Positions 12,115 through 23,074 of a stretch of 64,000 nt of DNA are shown piece by piece (the first letter of the stretch is position 1; the number at the start of each line of letters is the position of its first letter). The stretch spans positions 806,001-870,000 of the forward strand of contig JADDTR010000003.1 in the NCBI GenBank assembly GCA_015345905.1, in the 5' to 3' direction. Made by a program: the position numbers and the translations under genes. This DNA comes from Aotearoamyces nothofagi (Eukaryota; Ascomycota; Leotiomycetes; Leotiales; Tympanidaceae). The notes below the pieces were generated by a model. That model ran no database searches. It was not told the DNA's origin and saw only the letters and a program-made list of their open reading frames with translations.

Positions 12115-15100
12115 ATGGCGGAAACTACTGATCAGTGCACGCCAGCCATGCTAGGCACGAAACCACCTTCTTCTCGAAGAACTTCCGTCCATATTTCCCG
12201 AAAAAGCAGTTGGGGAACGCCAATACCACCTCCTTCAAGCCTTGAAACCGTGGAAGTATCTATGAGAAGTACTGCAGGTTTTGATGAGGTTGATATTAGT
12301 AACGATTCTACCGGTTCGGTGACGAGCGTTACTGGTGAGACATGGAATATTGTTGATAATATTACTGCAGTTGGGCTATCTTTCGGTGCTGAAGATGCAT
12401 CTGGCATTGCTGCTTCTATCAAGGGGCGCTTTCCCTTGGAGGATCCTGACGATTTAAGAGATTTCGACACCTCGGATAGACAACGAGCTCGTCCATTTGA
12501 CAAATGGATGCGAAATATCCATAAAAAGGCCATACGGCGACGCCAGACAGTGTGTGGCAACATGGATAATACAGTTTTTGATAGAGAGCCCTTGGTTCGT
12601 GAGTTTAAAGATCAGCATATACCTGGTCATAATAAGTCTGAATCCAGCTCATCGTTTGGATTTGTTAATGCGGTAAAAAGTGCTAGTATTAGCCTTGCTA
12701 GTATCAGTCTCGCTCCTCGATCACGGAAAACGGCAATCTCTTCAAGGCAGCAAAGGACAGATCTTAGTAGCAGGACTTCCAATGGTGGAACACGCCTCTC
12801 CGAAGATAGTTGCTACGTGGCTAAAGGTGCAGCAATCGATGAAGCTGTTGCAAATCGCTCAATCCGACGACGCCGTGTCCTGGAGGAGATCATATCTACA
12901 GAAGAAGGCTACGTTGGGGATATCAGGTTTCTCATGAATGTATGTATTTTCAAATGCTAAGGCTTCAGTGAGCCGTACAGCTTTTATAAATTTCTCGAGG
13001 GAGAGTTTACTTAATTAATGGTGGCCTCTCAATGAACGAAAAGTCCTTTTAGATAGTCACTGCACCACTTAGTTTAACGTTAGCGAAATCTGTGATTTGC
13101 TAATATGTCCTTTCAGGTATATGCTACTCTTCTCGCTTCGATCCCAACGATTTCTTTAAATCTGAGATCATCGATTAATCGTAACTTGTCCGAAATCGTC
13201 GAGCTTCACGAAGAGTTGCTCGGAGACCTTCATCGAGTGGTACCTCATTCTGAATATACCCAAACAGATTATTTCCGAAAGGGGGCGTCTTCAGCTGATC
13301 ATGGACACCATCGATGGCGAAGCTTAGATGCCGTTCCAGAACACTCAAGTGGTTTATCATGGCTGCAAAATATTCCAGGCATGGCAGCTGAACCCAGTGT
13401 TGCGGCAGCTGTTGCAAAGGTTTTCAGTCAAAAAGTAATTCTTACGTTTGGGAAGCTCTAAGCCTATAGTTGCTAATGCTTAGAAAACAGATGCATCGCT
13501 TCTTTGCTTATGAGGAATATGGTGCAAAGTACGAGATTATGGTCAGGGATGTTGCTTCAACATATAGAACGCTTCCTCAATGGGAAGTTTATCAGAAAGG
13601 TTTAGAGGCTCTGGCAGCCTCATTGGCATCTATCAACAATCAGAACGACTACACAAAGAAGTCACTAACAGTTGGTGACTTACTTGTAAAGGTAAAGAAT
13701 GAACATGACCCAACCATCCAGCTTCATAAATGGAGCCAAAACCCCCAGCGGGTCAACAAAGCCTCCAGTCTTTTCACAACTATTCTTCATATACATTGCT
13801 AACACACTATAGCCAATTCAAAGAGTCTGTAGGTATCCACTACTATTCGCCGAATTACTCAAGCAAACACCGGTTTGCGATTGTCCTGATTCACATGCAG
13901 AGATTGAGCAGGTGCTAGGTAGGCTGCGTGAGACAACTGCAGAGATCAACAGAGCAACGGATGATCCAATGATGAAAGCCACCATGGAAAAAACTTGGGT
14001 CTTGCAAGACCGTGTTGTTTTCCCCGATGAGGTAGGTACCTATTTCATGTCAGTTGTTATTTGGGCTGTCACTGATGGCCCTTGTCGAAGATCGATGCCC
14101 GATCTAAGAGCAAGATTCGAGCCTTAGGCCACATACATCTCTGCGGCGTACTACATGTCACCTGGCAAACACAGGATAGTGTTGAAGGCCAATATATGAT
14201 ATCACTACTATACAGAGACTCACTAGTTTTAGCAACTACTGTTAAGTCAGAACAAGCATATACCGTCCAAGCGAGCATTGGGCTCAACGAAGTCAGAGTG
14301 GAAGAAACAGACAATGTTAGAGGTAGAGCCATCATTGCTCACAGCACGCAGCAGCTACAGCTGAATTCCCAGGTATTCTTAACTAACGAGTCCAGGCCTA
14401 CAATGTCACTCAGCACCTTGCTCCTGGAAGCTTGTATTTGAGAGCGATCACCAGCTATATGAAGTGATACTTAGTGCCTGTACACCGAAAGAAGAGCTGG
14501 AATGGAGGACTCGCCTCGTGGATCGAGCTTGCAGAGATCCGAATGAGATCCCTGAGCAAGCTTTCTTCACATCACTGTCTCTAGGTATCAAACCGATGGG
14601 CACAGTTTTTGGCAAGCCAGGTATGCCATAACTCCCGTGATACCGCCAATACACCTCCTATTCACATAAGGACTAGCCTGTCAAATAAGCTTGTTCCCAA
14701 TTGTTTGTTATTATATTGTAGTGGTTATTTGAGTTAATAGCTGTTAGGAACAATTGCTCGCAGACTCTCGATTCATAGGGCAACAACCGTCGGTCCCAAA
14801 TCACCACTATGCCAAGTCCAAATCAAGAACACAAGCGCATTGAAAGATCTCCAAGGCTCCACGTCGTCGACTAGCATCAACCGGTCTCAATCTCTTCTTA
14901 CTACTAATCGTATCCCTATTCTTGCCCCATCACGTAGTGAGAGAATTCGCTTAGAAAACCTACTATCAGATGTCTGGACACGGGATATCTTGCCTTTCCC
15001 AGGCATGACAGGACGGGCAAGGAGTGAGCACCTCGTTCGAACGTCTGCAAGCTCAGTGATGCGAAAGCTCAGCGTGGCAAGCATCGCCAGTAACTTTACT

Positions 15101-15592
15101 AGGCGTTCGGGAAGTCTACCCACGATACCGAGCTTGCAGCGTAGGGCGGACGAAGAGATCGAGCTTTCCAACGTCACAAGTCCTTATTCTGGTCAAGCTA
15201 GCGGTTTACCTGGCGAGAAAAATTCTACGATAGGATTCGATGCGTCCAAATCACAACTATCCCTCATTACAGACAAAATCTTCCCGCAGGAGGAGAAGGA
15301 GCCAAGCTTGACAGCAGCCAGTCAAGAAGATAGCCCCGTGGGCACGATCAAGCGCTTGGCTACGTTGCGTGTAAAGAAAGGTTCACATGCTATTAGATAC
15401 CGTGATATTACGCCGCCACTACGGACCTCTTCTGCAAATAGTCTTGGCCATAACCGTACGCCACCAACCACCAATTCGCCTGTCCTTGAGGGGCAGGAGA
15501 ATCAGTCCCAGCTGAAAAGCGCCAGGTGGACGAAGGGCGTTGGGATAACTATGGCTTTCTCATCAGAGGGTCTCAAAGGCTTCTTTCGATGA
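12115..15592 (+). CDS. Rho guanine-nucleotide exchange factor (DH domain)
   Basis: Predicted activator of Rho-family GTPases in polarity or cell-wall signalling. Seven exons: 12115-12939, 13117-13434, 13491-13691, 13813-14031, 14091-14322, 14396-14620 and 14748-15592; 954 aa, all phases consistent. The DH domain covers about residues 249-490. It starts RRRVLEEIISTEEGYV, passes through RFFAYEEYGAKYE, and has the conserved late helix PIQRVCRYPLLFAELLKQT. A PH-like region follows (about 520-650: LGHIHLCGVLHVTWQT, SWKLVFESDHQLYE, CTPKEELEWRTRL). The N-terminal 240 and C-terminal 280 residues are Ser/Thr-rich and probably disordered. No CNH, BAR or GAP domain was seen, so this is not a Rom2-type GEF. 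The GTPase partner is not known. Confidence 0.92.
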
Positions 15593-16219
15593 GGATTGAG
15601 TATTGTATATTATGCTTCTCACTAGTCTGAGTAGCTTTAGTTTTCTTGTATTATCGGGCATTTTCTACTTGTTTCATCACGAAGGGAGTTCCTCCTATTC
15701 TCTAGCCGGTGTACGATGGTGGAATAATAATTTCCTTTCGGCAATGCAAATATCTTTTCTGTTTCCTGCTACGGAGTGCGCGTAGGGTGGAATGTGGATT
15801 GTGGATAAGTAATTGACAGATGCAATGGATTAAATATCTTCTTAACCAACCCATATGACGTAGCAGTGGAGCGGATCTTCAGGATATCCAGGGGCACTTC
15901 ATACCGTCGACGAAAGCTTGGAAGGCGGCGGAGGCCTCGCCCGCGCTTATTCGATCTTCCGTTGGCGCATCCGACCCGAGACCCCGCCAACTACCAATGC
16001 CAACCCCGTGCCGAATGACGTAGATTCCTGCCCGCACCCTCGCGTCAGGAACACCTGACGCTCGCTGACAGCTACAAAACCCACCGCATCCGCCCAACTC
16101 TCTCTCTCCCCCAAACACCGCAAAGAAACATATTCACTCGATTCTGCTTTTATTAATTTCCGTCCCGGAAATATAAACTCAATACAACACTACCAAAACC
16201 CCTCACTACCAAATCCATC
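15593..16219. other. Intergenic, promoter of RTC3-like gene
   Basis: About 630 bp between two plus-strand genes. CT-rich runs (about 16090-16115) lie within 130 bp of the next ATG, as is common in fungal core promoters. No gene seen. Confidence 0.5.
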
Positions 16220-16753
16220 ATGGCGAAAGGCGAAGGCGGACAGACCAAGGTTCACTACAAGGGCAAGGAGGATGATTTCATCGTCTTCGTTGAGAGCACT
16301 GCAATCCTGAGCCAGTGGAAGAAGGACAAGAGCATCCCGTTGGTGCAGGTTGTCGACAGCTTCAAGATCTTCATCAGCCACAAGTGAGGACTTCCAACCG
16401 GCATCTTTCCCCTTCCTTCTATTACTTGCTTCCCCGCAATGGCGTGCTGACTACGTCTTCACATCCAGGCATGGAGCTCAAGGCACGCTCGACACAGCAT
16501 CCAAGGGCACGATCGAGAACGAGTTTGGCACTACCAACGAGGAGACAATCATCACGACCATCTTGGAGAAGGGTACATTCCAGGAGAGTGAGGTTCGTGA
16601 TGCTTCCCTTCTTCCCTTTCCGCCACACCCACATAACGTGACATGTTCGTGATGTTTTTTGGTTGCATAATTGCTGACACCTTCCCTTTACAGAGCTCCG
16701 GTCGGCAGGGAGACAAGAATGATACCAACGGCCCCCGCGGCATCGCTCGCTAG
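16220..16753 (+). CDS. RTC3: SBDS-domain protein, RTC3-like
   Basis: Small protein of 115 aa related to the N-terminal domain of SBDS/Sdo1 and to yeast Rtc3, which is linked to RNA metabolism and telomere-capping phenotypes. Exons: 16220-16383, 16469-16592 and 16694-16753. Conserved features include KVHYKGKEDDFIVFVES, a helix with LVQVVDSFKIF, and the block GTLDTASKGTIENEFG typical of the SBDS N-domain. The last 20 residues are polar and Gly-rich. The other SBDS domains are absent, so it is not Sdo1 itself. Confidence 0.85.
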
Positions 16754-17373
16754 ATTGCTGAAGCAGAGTGGCGGGGCTGTTGGGGATGATGGCATGATGT
16801 GGTGATCTCGTCCAGGCGTGCGGATTTGCGATACCATAAGTCATGATAATGATGGTAGCTTAGTTAGCTATGGCTGCCTCTTAAAATCCGGAAATTAAAA
16901 GGATTTCAAGCAAGTCTTAGTTGTTCGGTTTTAATGATGTTCTAATGCTTGATGAATGCACCGCACCGATGCTGGAAAATAAATTAAGCTTAAGCAACTT
17001 CAATCTCTAACGTGCGACTTTCCGAATCCCCGAACTAAGACGGGCCTCCCATTCACCATTCATTGCATGGCAAAGCTTTCGTAATATTGCCGGCCACTCA
17101 CAGACACCAGCAGAGGCCGTCAGCGCCGTTATGTCGATCGCCTCCATCGCACAACAGAGGACGAAAACGCATGCATTTGAGCAAATCATATATTGACATT
17201 ATATACGTGGCTAAGGTAACTATTTAGGGTGCTCAAAGGTGCAAAAGAGACCTTGATCAAAAAGCGTACGACGTGGTATCCAAACGCCGTGTTCTATGGT
17301 ACACGACCAGAAGTTTCGAGCTCGCTATCTATTCCTTCCCCCTTCCCCCTTCCTGCTTCATAACTCTTCTTCT
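16754..17373. other. Convergent intergenic region
   Basis: About 620 bp between convergent 3' ends. Only short ORFs without domain features; nothing recognised. Confidence 0.55.
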
Positions 17374-17908
17374 CTACACTTTCCCGGGACGAGGACGTTG
17401 GGGTAATGACCACGGGGTCTTGACAACGACCTGTACGAGAGGTTAATAAGAGATCTTGTAATTTGGCAATGAAGCGGCCTCACCTCTCCTTCACTGTAAG
17501 CCCAGAAGTAAACGCCCATGCCAATGACGTAGTAGATGGCTGGATTCGTTGCCTGGTAGAGGAGTGCAGCGGCCAGAGCTGCAATGGGGTAGACGACGAG
17601 GCGGAGCTCGATGCTCTTGTGGAATGCCATGTTGCCGATGAAGCCCAGGGGCCACTCCCAGGCGAGAATGATCAGGCCGAAGAGCAGGTTGATGATTTGG
17701 AGTACCGGGATAGGCTTCACGGCTCCGTCGAGGTTCTTTGTCAGGAAATCCCAGAAGATCTTCGGCCAGAAGAAGCCTTCTATTGCGGCTGCTACTTGGT
17801 CTGTGGGAGGTTAGAATGAGCGGGATCCAAGCGGGTAGAGGGGACCATACATATTGCTGCCGTGAGCACGATCAGACGAGCCCAATGATTCTTAATAAGT
17901 TGTCCCAT
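17374..17908 (-). CDS. Small polytopic membrane protein, PRO41/NoxD-like
   Basis: Predicted integral membrane protein of 143 aa. Exons: 17908-17851, 17800-17484 and 17430-17374; phases 1 and 0. It begins MGQLIKNHWARLIVLTAA and has four likely membrane spans (about 10-28, 49-68, 86-101 and 104-122). Motifs include GFFWPKIFWDFLTKNLDG, LAWEWPLGFIG and GMGVYFWAYSEGE. It ends in a short basic, Pro-rich tail. The pattern resembles the small fungal ER membrane proteins PRO41/NoxD (a p22phox-like partner of NADPH oxidase NoxA) and the DUF7727 group as I remember them. No database comparison was possible, so the name is tentative; the gene model itself is solid. Confidence 0.75.
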
Positions 17909-20122
17909 GATTCCTAGAATTCTTCCCCCAGTCCTCGAGACTAATAATCCAAATAGCAGTTGATGGGAAGTGAGGGTATGAAAGAACACTGGCGTTGTCA
18001 AGTGAAGAGAAATCCGAACCGGCGGATGAAGACGCAATCGATATGAAAGAGGGCTATCGACGACGACGAGTGCACAGCGCTGGTGGTAGAGAAGAGAAGT
18101 CTGAATCTGCAGGGCCCGATAGACTATATTCATCCAACAGCACAGGCCTCTTGTTCGGTAATCGGGAGACGGCGTTGATATTGTCTATCGGAGGATGTAA
18201 GGAGTCTTCCGAAGAAGCTTGAGGTGAGACTGCAGACCACAAAATAATGATCTGATCTGCGATGACTGCTGACATTCGAGCGAATTTGCTAGACAGGACG
18301 TTTGATCGGACGTCCTGGAGGAGATAGTGCAGACTAAAGAGCTTGTGTAGTCCGGAAGCGTTGATGAAGGGTTATAGCAGTGGATCTTGAGACGACTGAA
18401 TGTCACGGATGAGGCAGGGACAATGAAGGTGGCGGTGATCTTTTTAGATAAGGGCTTGAGACTGAATGCAAGAGAATTGGGAAGACGAGACAGCAAAGAT
18501 GAACCAGACGCTTGGAGGGTTATCGATATTCAAGGTCCCTGGCAGCTAACGCCTGACCTGACATACTGTAGCATGCATGTTCCACCTTCACGGAGCACCC
18601 CATGCATGATCAGAGCGGTAAGGACTGAAGAAAAACCACTTGGCATCGCTGTAGCACAACACCTGCAGGCATTATTCAAGGACTGGTTCTAGATGCCCTC
18701 AATGAGCAACCTATGAGGGCTCTGGAGACGCAGCTCCAGGTGTAGTTGCGCAGATGCAGCAGAGTAACAATAGCCATTTGCGAGATCTGCTGTGCGATTG
18801 GGTTGCCATTGCCCCCGGCGGCTACGGGCGTGATGGGGTTGCTGGGGTGTTCCTGACTGTATGCATGGGCGCCATGGGCATCGCTCGCTTCCCGCCTCTG
18901 CCACCGAGCAGGGAGGGGGTCGGTGTATCACGTTGTCGTCGACAGTATACAGGAGAGTCGAGGACATCATAAAAGACACATTCGGACAGCTTGACATGTT
19001 GGAACTTCGGACTTCGCAACAGCCGTAGTTAGAAGGGCTGTCTCAGTGTGATTTTCGCATTGATCTCGGCCCCTTTACCGCTGCGCATCAAACAACCATC
19101 TTTCTTATCGATTCTTATCGCATAGACCGTGCGACATCTTGCGACGTGACAACTCCCTGGTCTGAGGCATCATGGGTTTGAAAGTGGGCTTTATGAGAGC
19201 TGGTCAGACACATGGCCGCCGTCATAACATTCCCATCTCCTGCGCTAGGATAGCTTGTCTCTGGCTACTAAACGGCCTTCTCGGTCGGGCGATTCTCATA
19301 TTTATGATGCCAATTCCTGCTCGCTGCTGCCATGACTTCAATGTCCGTCGTGAAGTTGCAGCTGGCAGTCCCAATACAGCCCACGCTCCGAGGTCACATC
19401 ACAAAAAGGTTGTGCTCGCAGATAGGCCACTGCAGGTATTCCAGTTGAAAGCCTCGTCACCTTGTGGTTATTGACGTGACATTATCGATCAACTGTGCGG
19501 AGTAAGCGGAGGGTTTGCTATTTCGAGTGCACACATATTGCCTGCAGCGCTTCAGTGGCATTTTTCATTGGAGGTGACTTAGCCCCCTGCCAATGCGGGC
19601 CGAAGCCGACTTCGTACACTGTGTACGAGGTGGCTGGGGCGGTAACAGTATGCAATTCCACACTTCGCAACGATTGATATGCCCAGAGTGCTTATTTGAT
19701 ATTTTCGAGGCCATCTTCAGATGGCGCGGCGTATCACTTAATTGAAGCTTCTCAGCCAGGCAATATCTCGTGATTTGACCGTTTTCACCACGTAGCCTAA
19801 AGTCTGCTGACGCTGTGTTGGCATGGATGTTTCTGGGGACCACAATGGTCCCTGCTGTGTCCAAGGTTAGAAGCGACAATGATTGGTGTGGTGTTTTAAG
19901 GTTGTCATACTCATGCAAGTCTTCGTGATGATCATTTTCGTGAGCACATGGTCCCGGTGAAGTCCCGTGCAGAGAACGTGATATATTCTTGCTCATTCCT
20001 ATGTAGCGACCTATCAAGTACTCATTGCATATAAAGAAAGCAAGCCATCTGATGCTAGAAAGATAAACCTTGTTGTCAACGTCGGTTCAAAAGTAGGTGA
20101 CCAATGTGATAGACTGTCCCGT
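17909..20122. other. 2.2 kb gap with no convincing gene
   Basis: Longer than most gaps here. ORFs at 18387-18692 (+), 19172-19474 (+) and 19565-20017 (-) lack domains, splice support and fungal-like composition. The first part must hold the promoter of the small membrane-protein gene. I see no repeat or RNA gene. Confidence 0.45.
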
Positions 20123-20772
20123 TCATTCAACGATATACTCTTCAAGCCAGAACCCAATGGCCTCCTCCGCTGGCTTCGGCTCGTCCACGTATTGCCTGAT
20201 GGTGTGCTGGCCGTCTTCCGTCGTGGCTGTCATAGCGAGATCTCGAAAGCTGTGACAGATATCGCTCAAGACATTCCGAGTGTGCTCCGGCAGTGGCGGC
20301 TCCGTTGAACAGAATTGCAAGATGCTAGAAATGGGATTGGCCGGAACAATAGGAGGTTGAGCCCGCAAGAGTTGACGCTGGTACGCAAAGAGCGTCGCTT
20401 GCAGAGAGAGTATACTGTGGAGAGGGAGGATTGGTATCTCGAATGACGAAGACAGAAGCCTAGTAAGGCTTTCAGCATTCCGTTTCAAGCACTTGGATGA
20501 GAGTTGGCATGTGCAACTTACTTTGCTTGAAGCTCCATATATGGAATGACACCGTCATTCTCTGACCCTTTTTCTCGAAGAAGAAGAACAATTCCAATAT
20601 GGCGACCGCCAGTGAAATGACAGAGTCTTTCGATCCTTGCCATACCGTCTGCAGAAGAATGGAGGTCCGATGGAGAGAGGAGGAGTAGTCGTACGAACTC
20701 TTCTTGGTTACCGGACCGATGAAGTGGCAAAGCTATATCGTGAGTTTCAAGGCTTTTCTCTGCCAGAACCAT
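20123..20772 (-). CDS. Conserved-looking hypothetical protein
   Basis: Two exons (20772-20522 and 20468-20123) are joined by a 53-bp intron with a GTAAGT donor and a GAAAG acceptor, phase 2, giving 198 aa. The start is the ATG at 20772; an extra upstream exon is possible. The protein looks globular and soluble. It has a beta-alpha segment with GMARIERLCHFTGGRHIGI and VLLLREKG, then FEIPILPLHSILSLQATL, then LPEHTRNVLSDICHSF, and ends GFWLEEYIVE. I recall similar uncharacterised fungal proteins but no function. The gene reads in the same direction as the OPA3-like gene upstream of it. Confidence 0.6.
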
Positions 20773-21309
20773 CAGCTTGGCCTAGGCTAGCATCAGTCGG
20801 CTTTGTTACCTGTCCATCGCGGTGGCTGGCTTGCGAGAAAGCTGGGCAAAACCGAAGCCCACTCTAGGCGTCTGCGAAGACGGGTGCAAAACATTATCGA
20901 AGAACGCTTTCTATCATTTTGGCAGGTGCCACAGTCTTACGCAGGTAGACGACACTTGGAAATACTTTTGGACCAGCCGCTCTATATTCCGAGCATATGA
21001 TAAGAGTAGATTGGAGATTTCAATGTTCTAAAGGACTTTTTAAAAAAGTGAAATGTCGTATGAGATATCCAACAACGCCTATAATGCTTCGTTTAAGTGA
21101 CCGAGCAAACGGCTAGTGCCATGATCCATATGTGCCAAAAATCCACCTCTTCTACCCCTATTTCTAATATACAGTATCAAAAATACATCTCACAGAACTC
21201 CCCCGCTCTTCTTGGAGACTGGTATGAGCATTATATCATTCCTCACGCTTCAAAGAAGCATTTGATTGTGCCAACTCTGCGCAAATATTTGGCAAAGGTA
21301 CTTTGTATA
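20773..21309. other. Intergenic, no gene seen
   Basis: About 540 bp between two minus-strand genes; it should hold the promoter of the hypothetical gene. No repeat or RNA gene recognised. Confidence 0.5.
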
Positions 21310-21997
21310 TCACGATATTAACAGAGATCTTTTCTTACCACCCTCTTTAGAACTCTTCAATAGTTCCAATGCCTGCTCAAGAATCTCCATTCTCTTCTGT
21401 TGTTGCTTTTCTGACTCCTCAAGCTCACTGATCCGCTCTTGTTCTGCTTTTAGTCGCTCCGCCATCTCCGTGATCTTCACAGAATTCGCATCAGGTTTGC
21501 CCGCACCTCTGACGTATTCGTACAATATTAATCCTATCGCGATTGATAAAATAAAAGTGTCGCCTATGACTTCTGCGAAAAGATCGACCGCCTTTGACTC
21601 TGGTAATGGTCTAAACTTTCTCTTCCAGACACTTTTTGGCACGTCATGGGTGTGGCCTTTGTCTTTTGTAGTATGCTTCTCTTTGGCAACTTCTTCTGCC
21701 TTCGTCTGTTCCTGTGTCTTGACTGTTGGTGCTTCTGCCTTTTCCTTTGCTCGCTTTTCTGCAGCAACATCCCGTAAAGCAGCTACAGACATTCGCATAT
21801 TAATCTGATGCATAGTTTGACCGTATTTTGCTGCAATGGCCCGGAACTTCGGATGCTCGTGAGCTTGGGTTTTGATTGCATTCTCGTAGATGTCAGCTTC
21901 AATGTCTTTGTTCGGTTCCGAAATAACTCACAGCGCCATACTTCGAGATATGTCTAACGAGTAGTGCCCCAAGCTTGAATAGTGGAAGCGCAACCAT
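21310..21997 (-). CDS. OPA3: OPA3-like mitochondrial protein
   Basis: Member of the OPA3 family, mitochondrial membrane proteins involved in organelle morphology and lipid metabolism. Exons: 21997-21932 and 21882-21310; 212 aa. The 49-bp intron has a GTGAGT donor and a CGAG acceptor, the only acceptor that keeps phase. The splice yields the family block LVRHISKYGANAIKTQAHEH followed by PKFRAIAAKYGQ. The N-terminus MVALPLFKLGALL is a hydrophobic targeting segment. Residues about 55-100 are Lys/Glu/Thr-rich and probably disordered. A membrane segment follows (VIGDTFILSIAIGLILYEYV), then a coiled coil (MAERLKAEQERISELEE). The ending KKRSLLIS is basic. Confidence 0.9.
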
Positions 21998-23074
21998 GGC
22001 AGCGTGAGTTCGGTCGTGGAGCTTTAGTTGATGCAATCATCGAAGTTCGGACGGTTGGCCGAATGTGTCTGGATTTCTTCACGATACCGATCTACTGTCT
22101 TGGACGGCACAGCATGCCATCATTCCATAGCTCAGATTGATCCCGTAGTCATGAGTGCACAATGTAGGATGAAGGAGAACTCGACGTGAGTGCTACCTAG
22201 CGGAGCTTATGTTCCTGGGTGACGCTCGCTCGGGATCTCGGCTGGATTACTCCGATGCAGATATAGCTAACGCGGGCGTTGCCATGCCAATCCACATCCC
22301 TAAAGTGGACCAAATTTGGTAGCTACGAGGATCAACAATATCTCGATATCTAACGTCACTCCTAGGAATATACGACGAAGAATATACGACCTCAACGGCG
22401 ACTGCGTAGATTTTGAAATCCAGTCAAACATCGGCCGCACTTGGTTTAGAAGCGCTTCAGAAAACCAAATGTACAGATAACCTCGCGACAAGACCTGGTA
22501 AGCAAACCACAATTTCGTGAATAAAAGTTCGAGACACAACCATGAGTAGCCATTTTTTACTCAATTGGGCTCCTGGGAGTAGCTGGATATCTAGAACGTT
22601 TTTCGAGCCGTGGGAAAGGCAGGAGCCCAGGGACGAAGCCGGATCTTCTCGTTCTTTCGCAACAGCTTCCGAGAATGACAGCGTTGAACAAGTGTTCCAA
22701 CGGTACAGCGAGATCGCAGTCGCGGAAGCGCCTTTGTGTAAAGATGGAGATGCTGAGGAGATCCTTGAGCTTCTTGGCTCCATTATCTGTCAAGCTTTGA
22801 CGATCGAAAAGGATTGTGCAAGACCAATTAATGCAGAGAAACAACATCAGCTATATTTCTTTACTAACTACCGTGTGAAGCAGATCTACTGTGCTCATAG
22901 CTGTGATGAGAACGAAGAACTCGATCATCTGAACTTCAAGGACCTCGAATACCAGAAACTCCGGCGCGCACTAACGAAATAGGCCAAGACACCTACGAAG
23001 TCTGCACTAAATACACATTCGCAACTGTCCGGCCATACCTCGCGTGGGAGTGCGTATTCCCCAACGGCATAGAT
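21998..23074. other. Divergent region between OPA3-like gene and polo kinase
   Basis: About 1.1 kb that must hold the promoters of the OPA3-like gene (-) and the polo kinase gene (+). It includes a doubtful 147-codon ORF, listed separately. No clear factor site assigned. Confidence 0.5.
22542..22982 (+). CDS. Doubtful small ORF upstream of polo kinase
   Basis: An ATG-started ORF of 146 codons ends 92 bp before the polo kinase start. The product is acidic, with a Trp-containing N-terminus (FLLNWAPGSSWISRTFF) and a helical middle (DGDAEEILELLGSIICQAL). No family recognised and no splice sites support it. It could be a small gene, part of the long leader of the kinase transcript, or chance. Confidence 0.28.
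   Translation: MSSHFLLNWAPGSSWISRTFFEPWERQEPRDEAGSSRSFATASENDSVEQVFQRYSEIAVAEAPLCKDGDAEEILELLGSIICQALTIEKDCARPINAEKQHQLYFFTNYRVKQIYCAHSCDENEELDHLNFKDLEYQKLRRALTK

Noticed and set aside
19565-20017. Minus-strand ORF of 150 codons in the 2.2 kb gap
   Set aside because: No domain, no splice support, His/Ser-rich composition unlike neighbouring genes.
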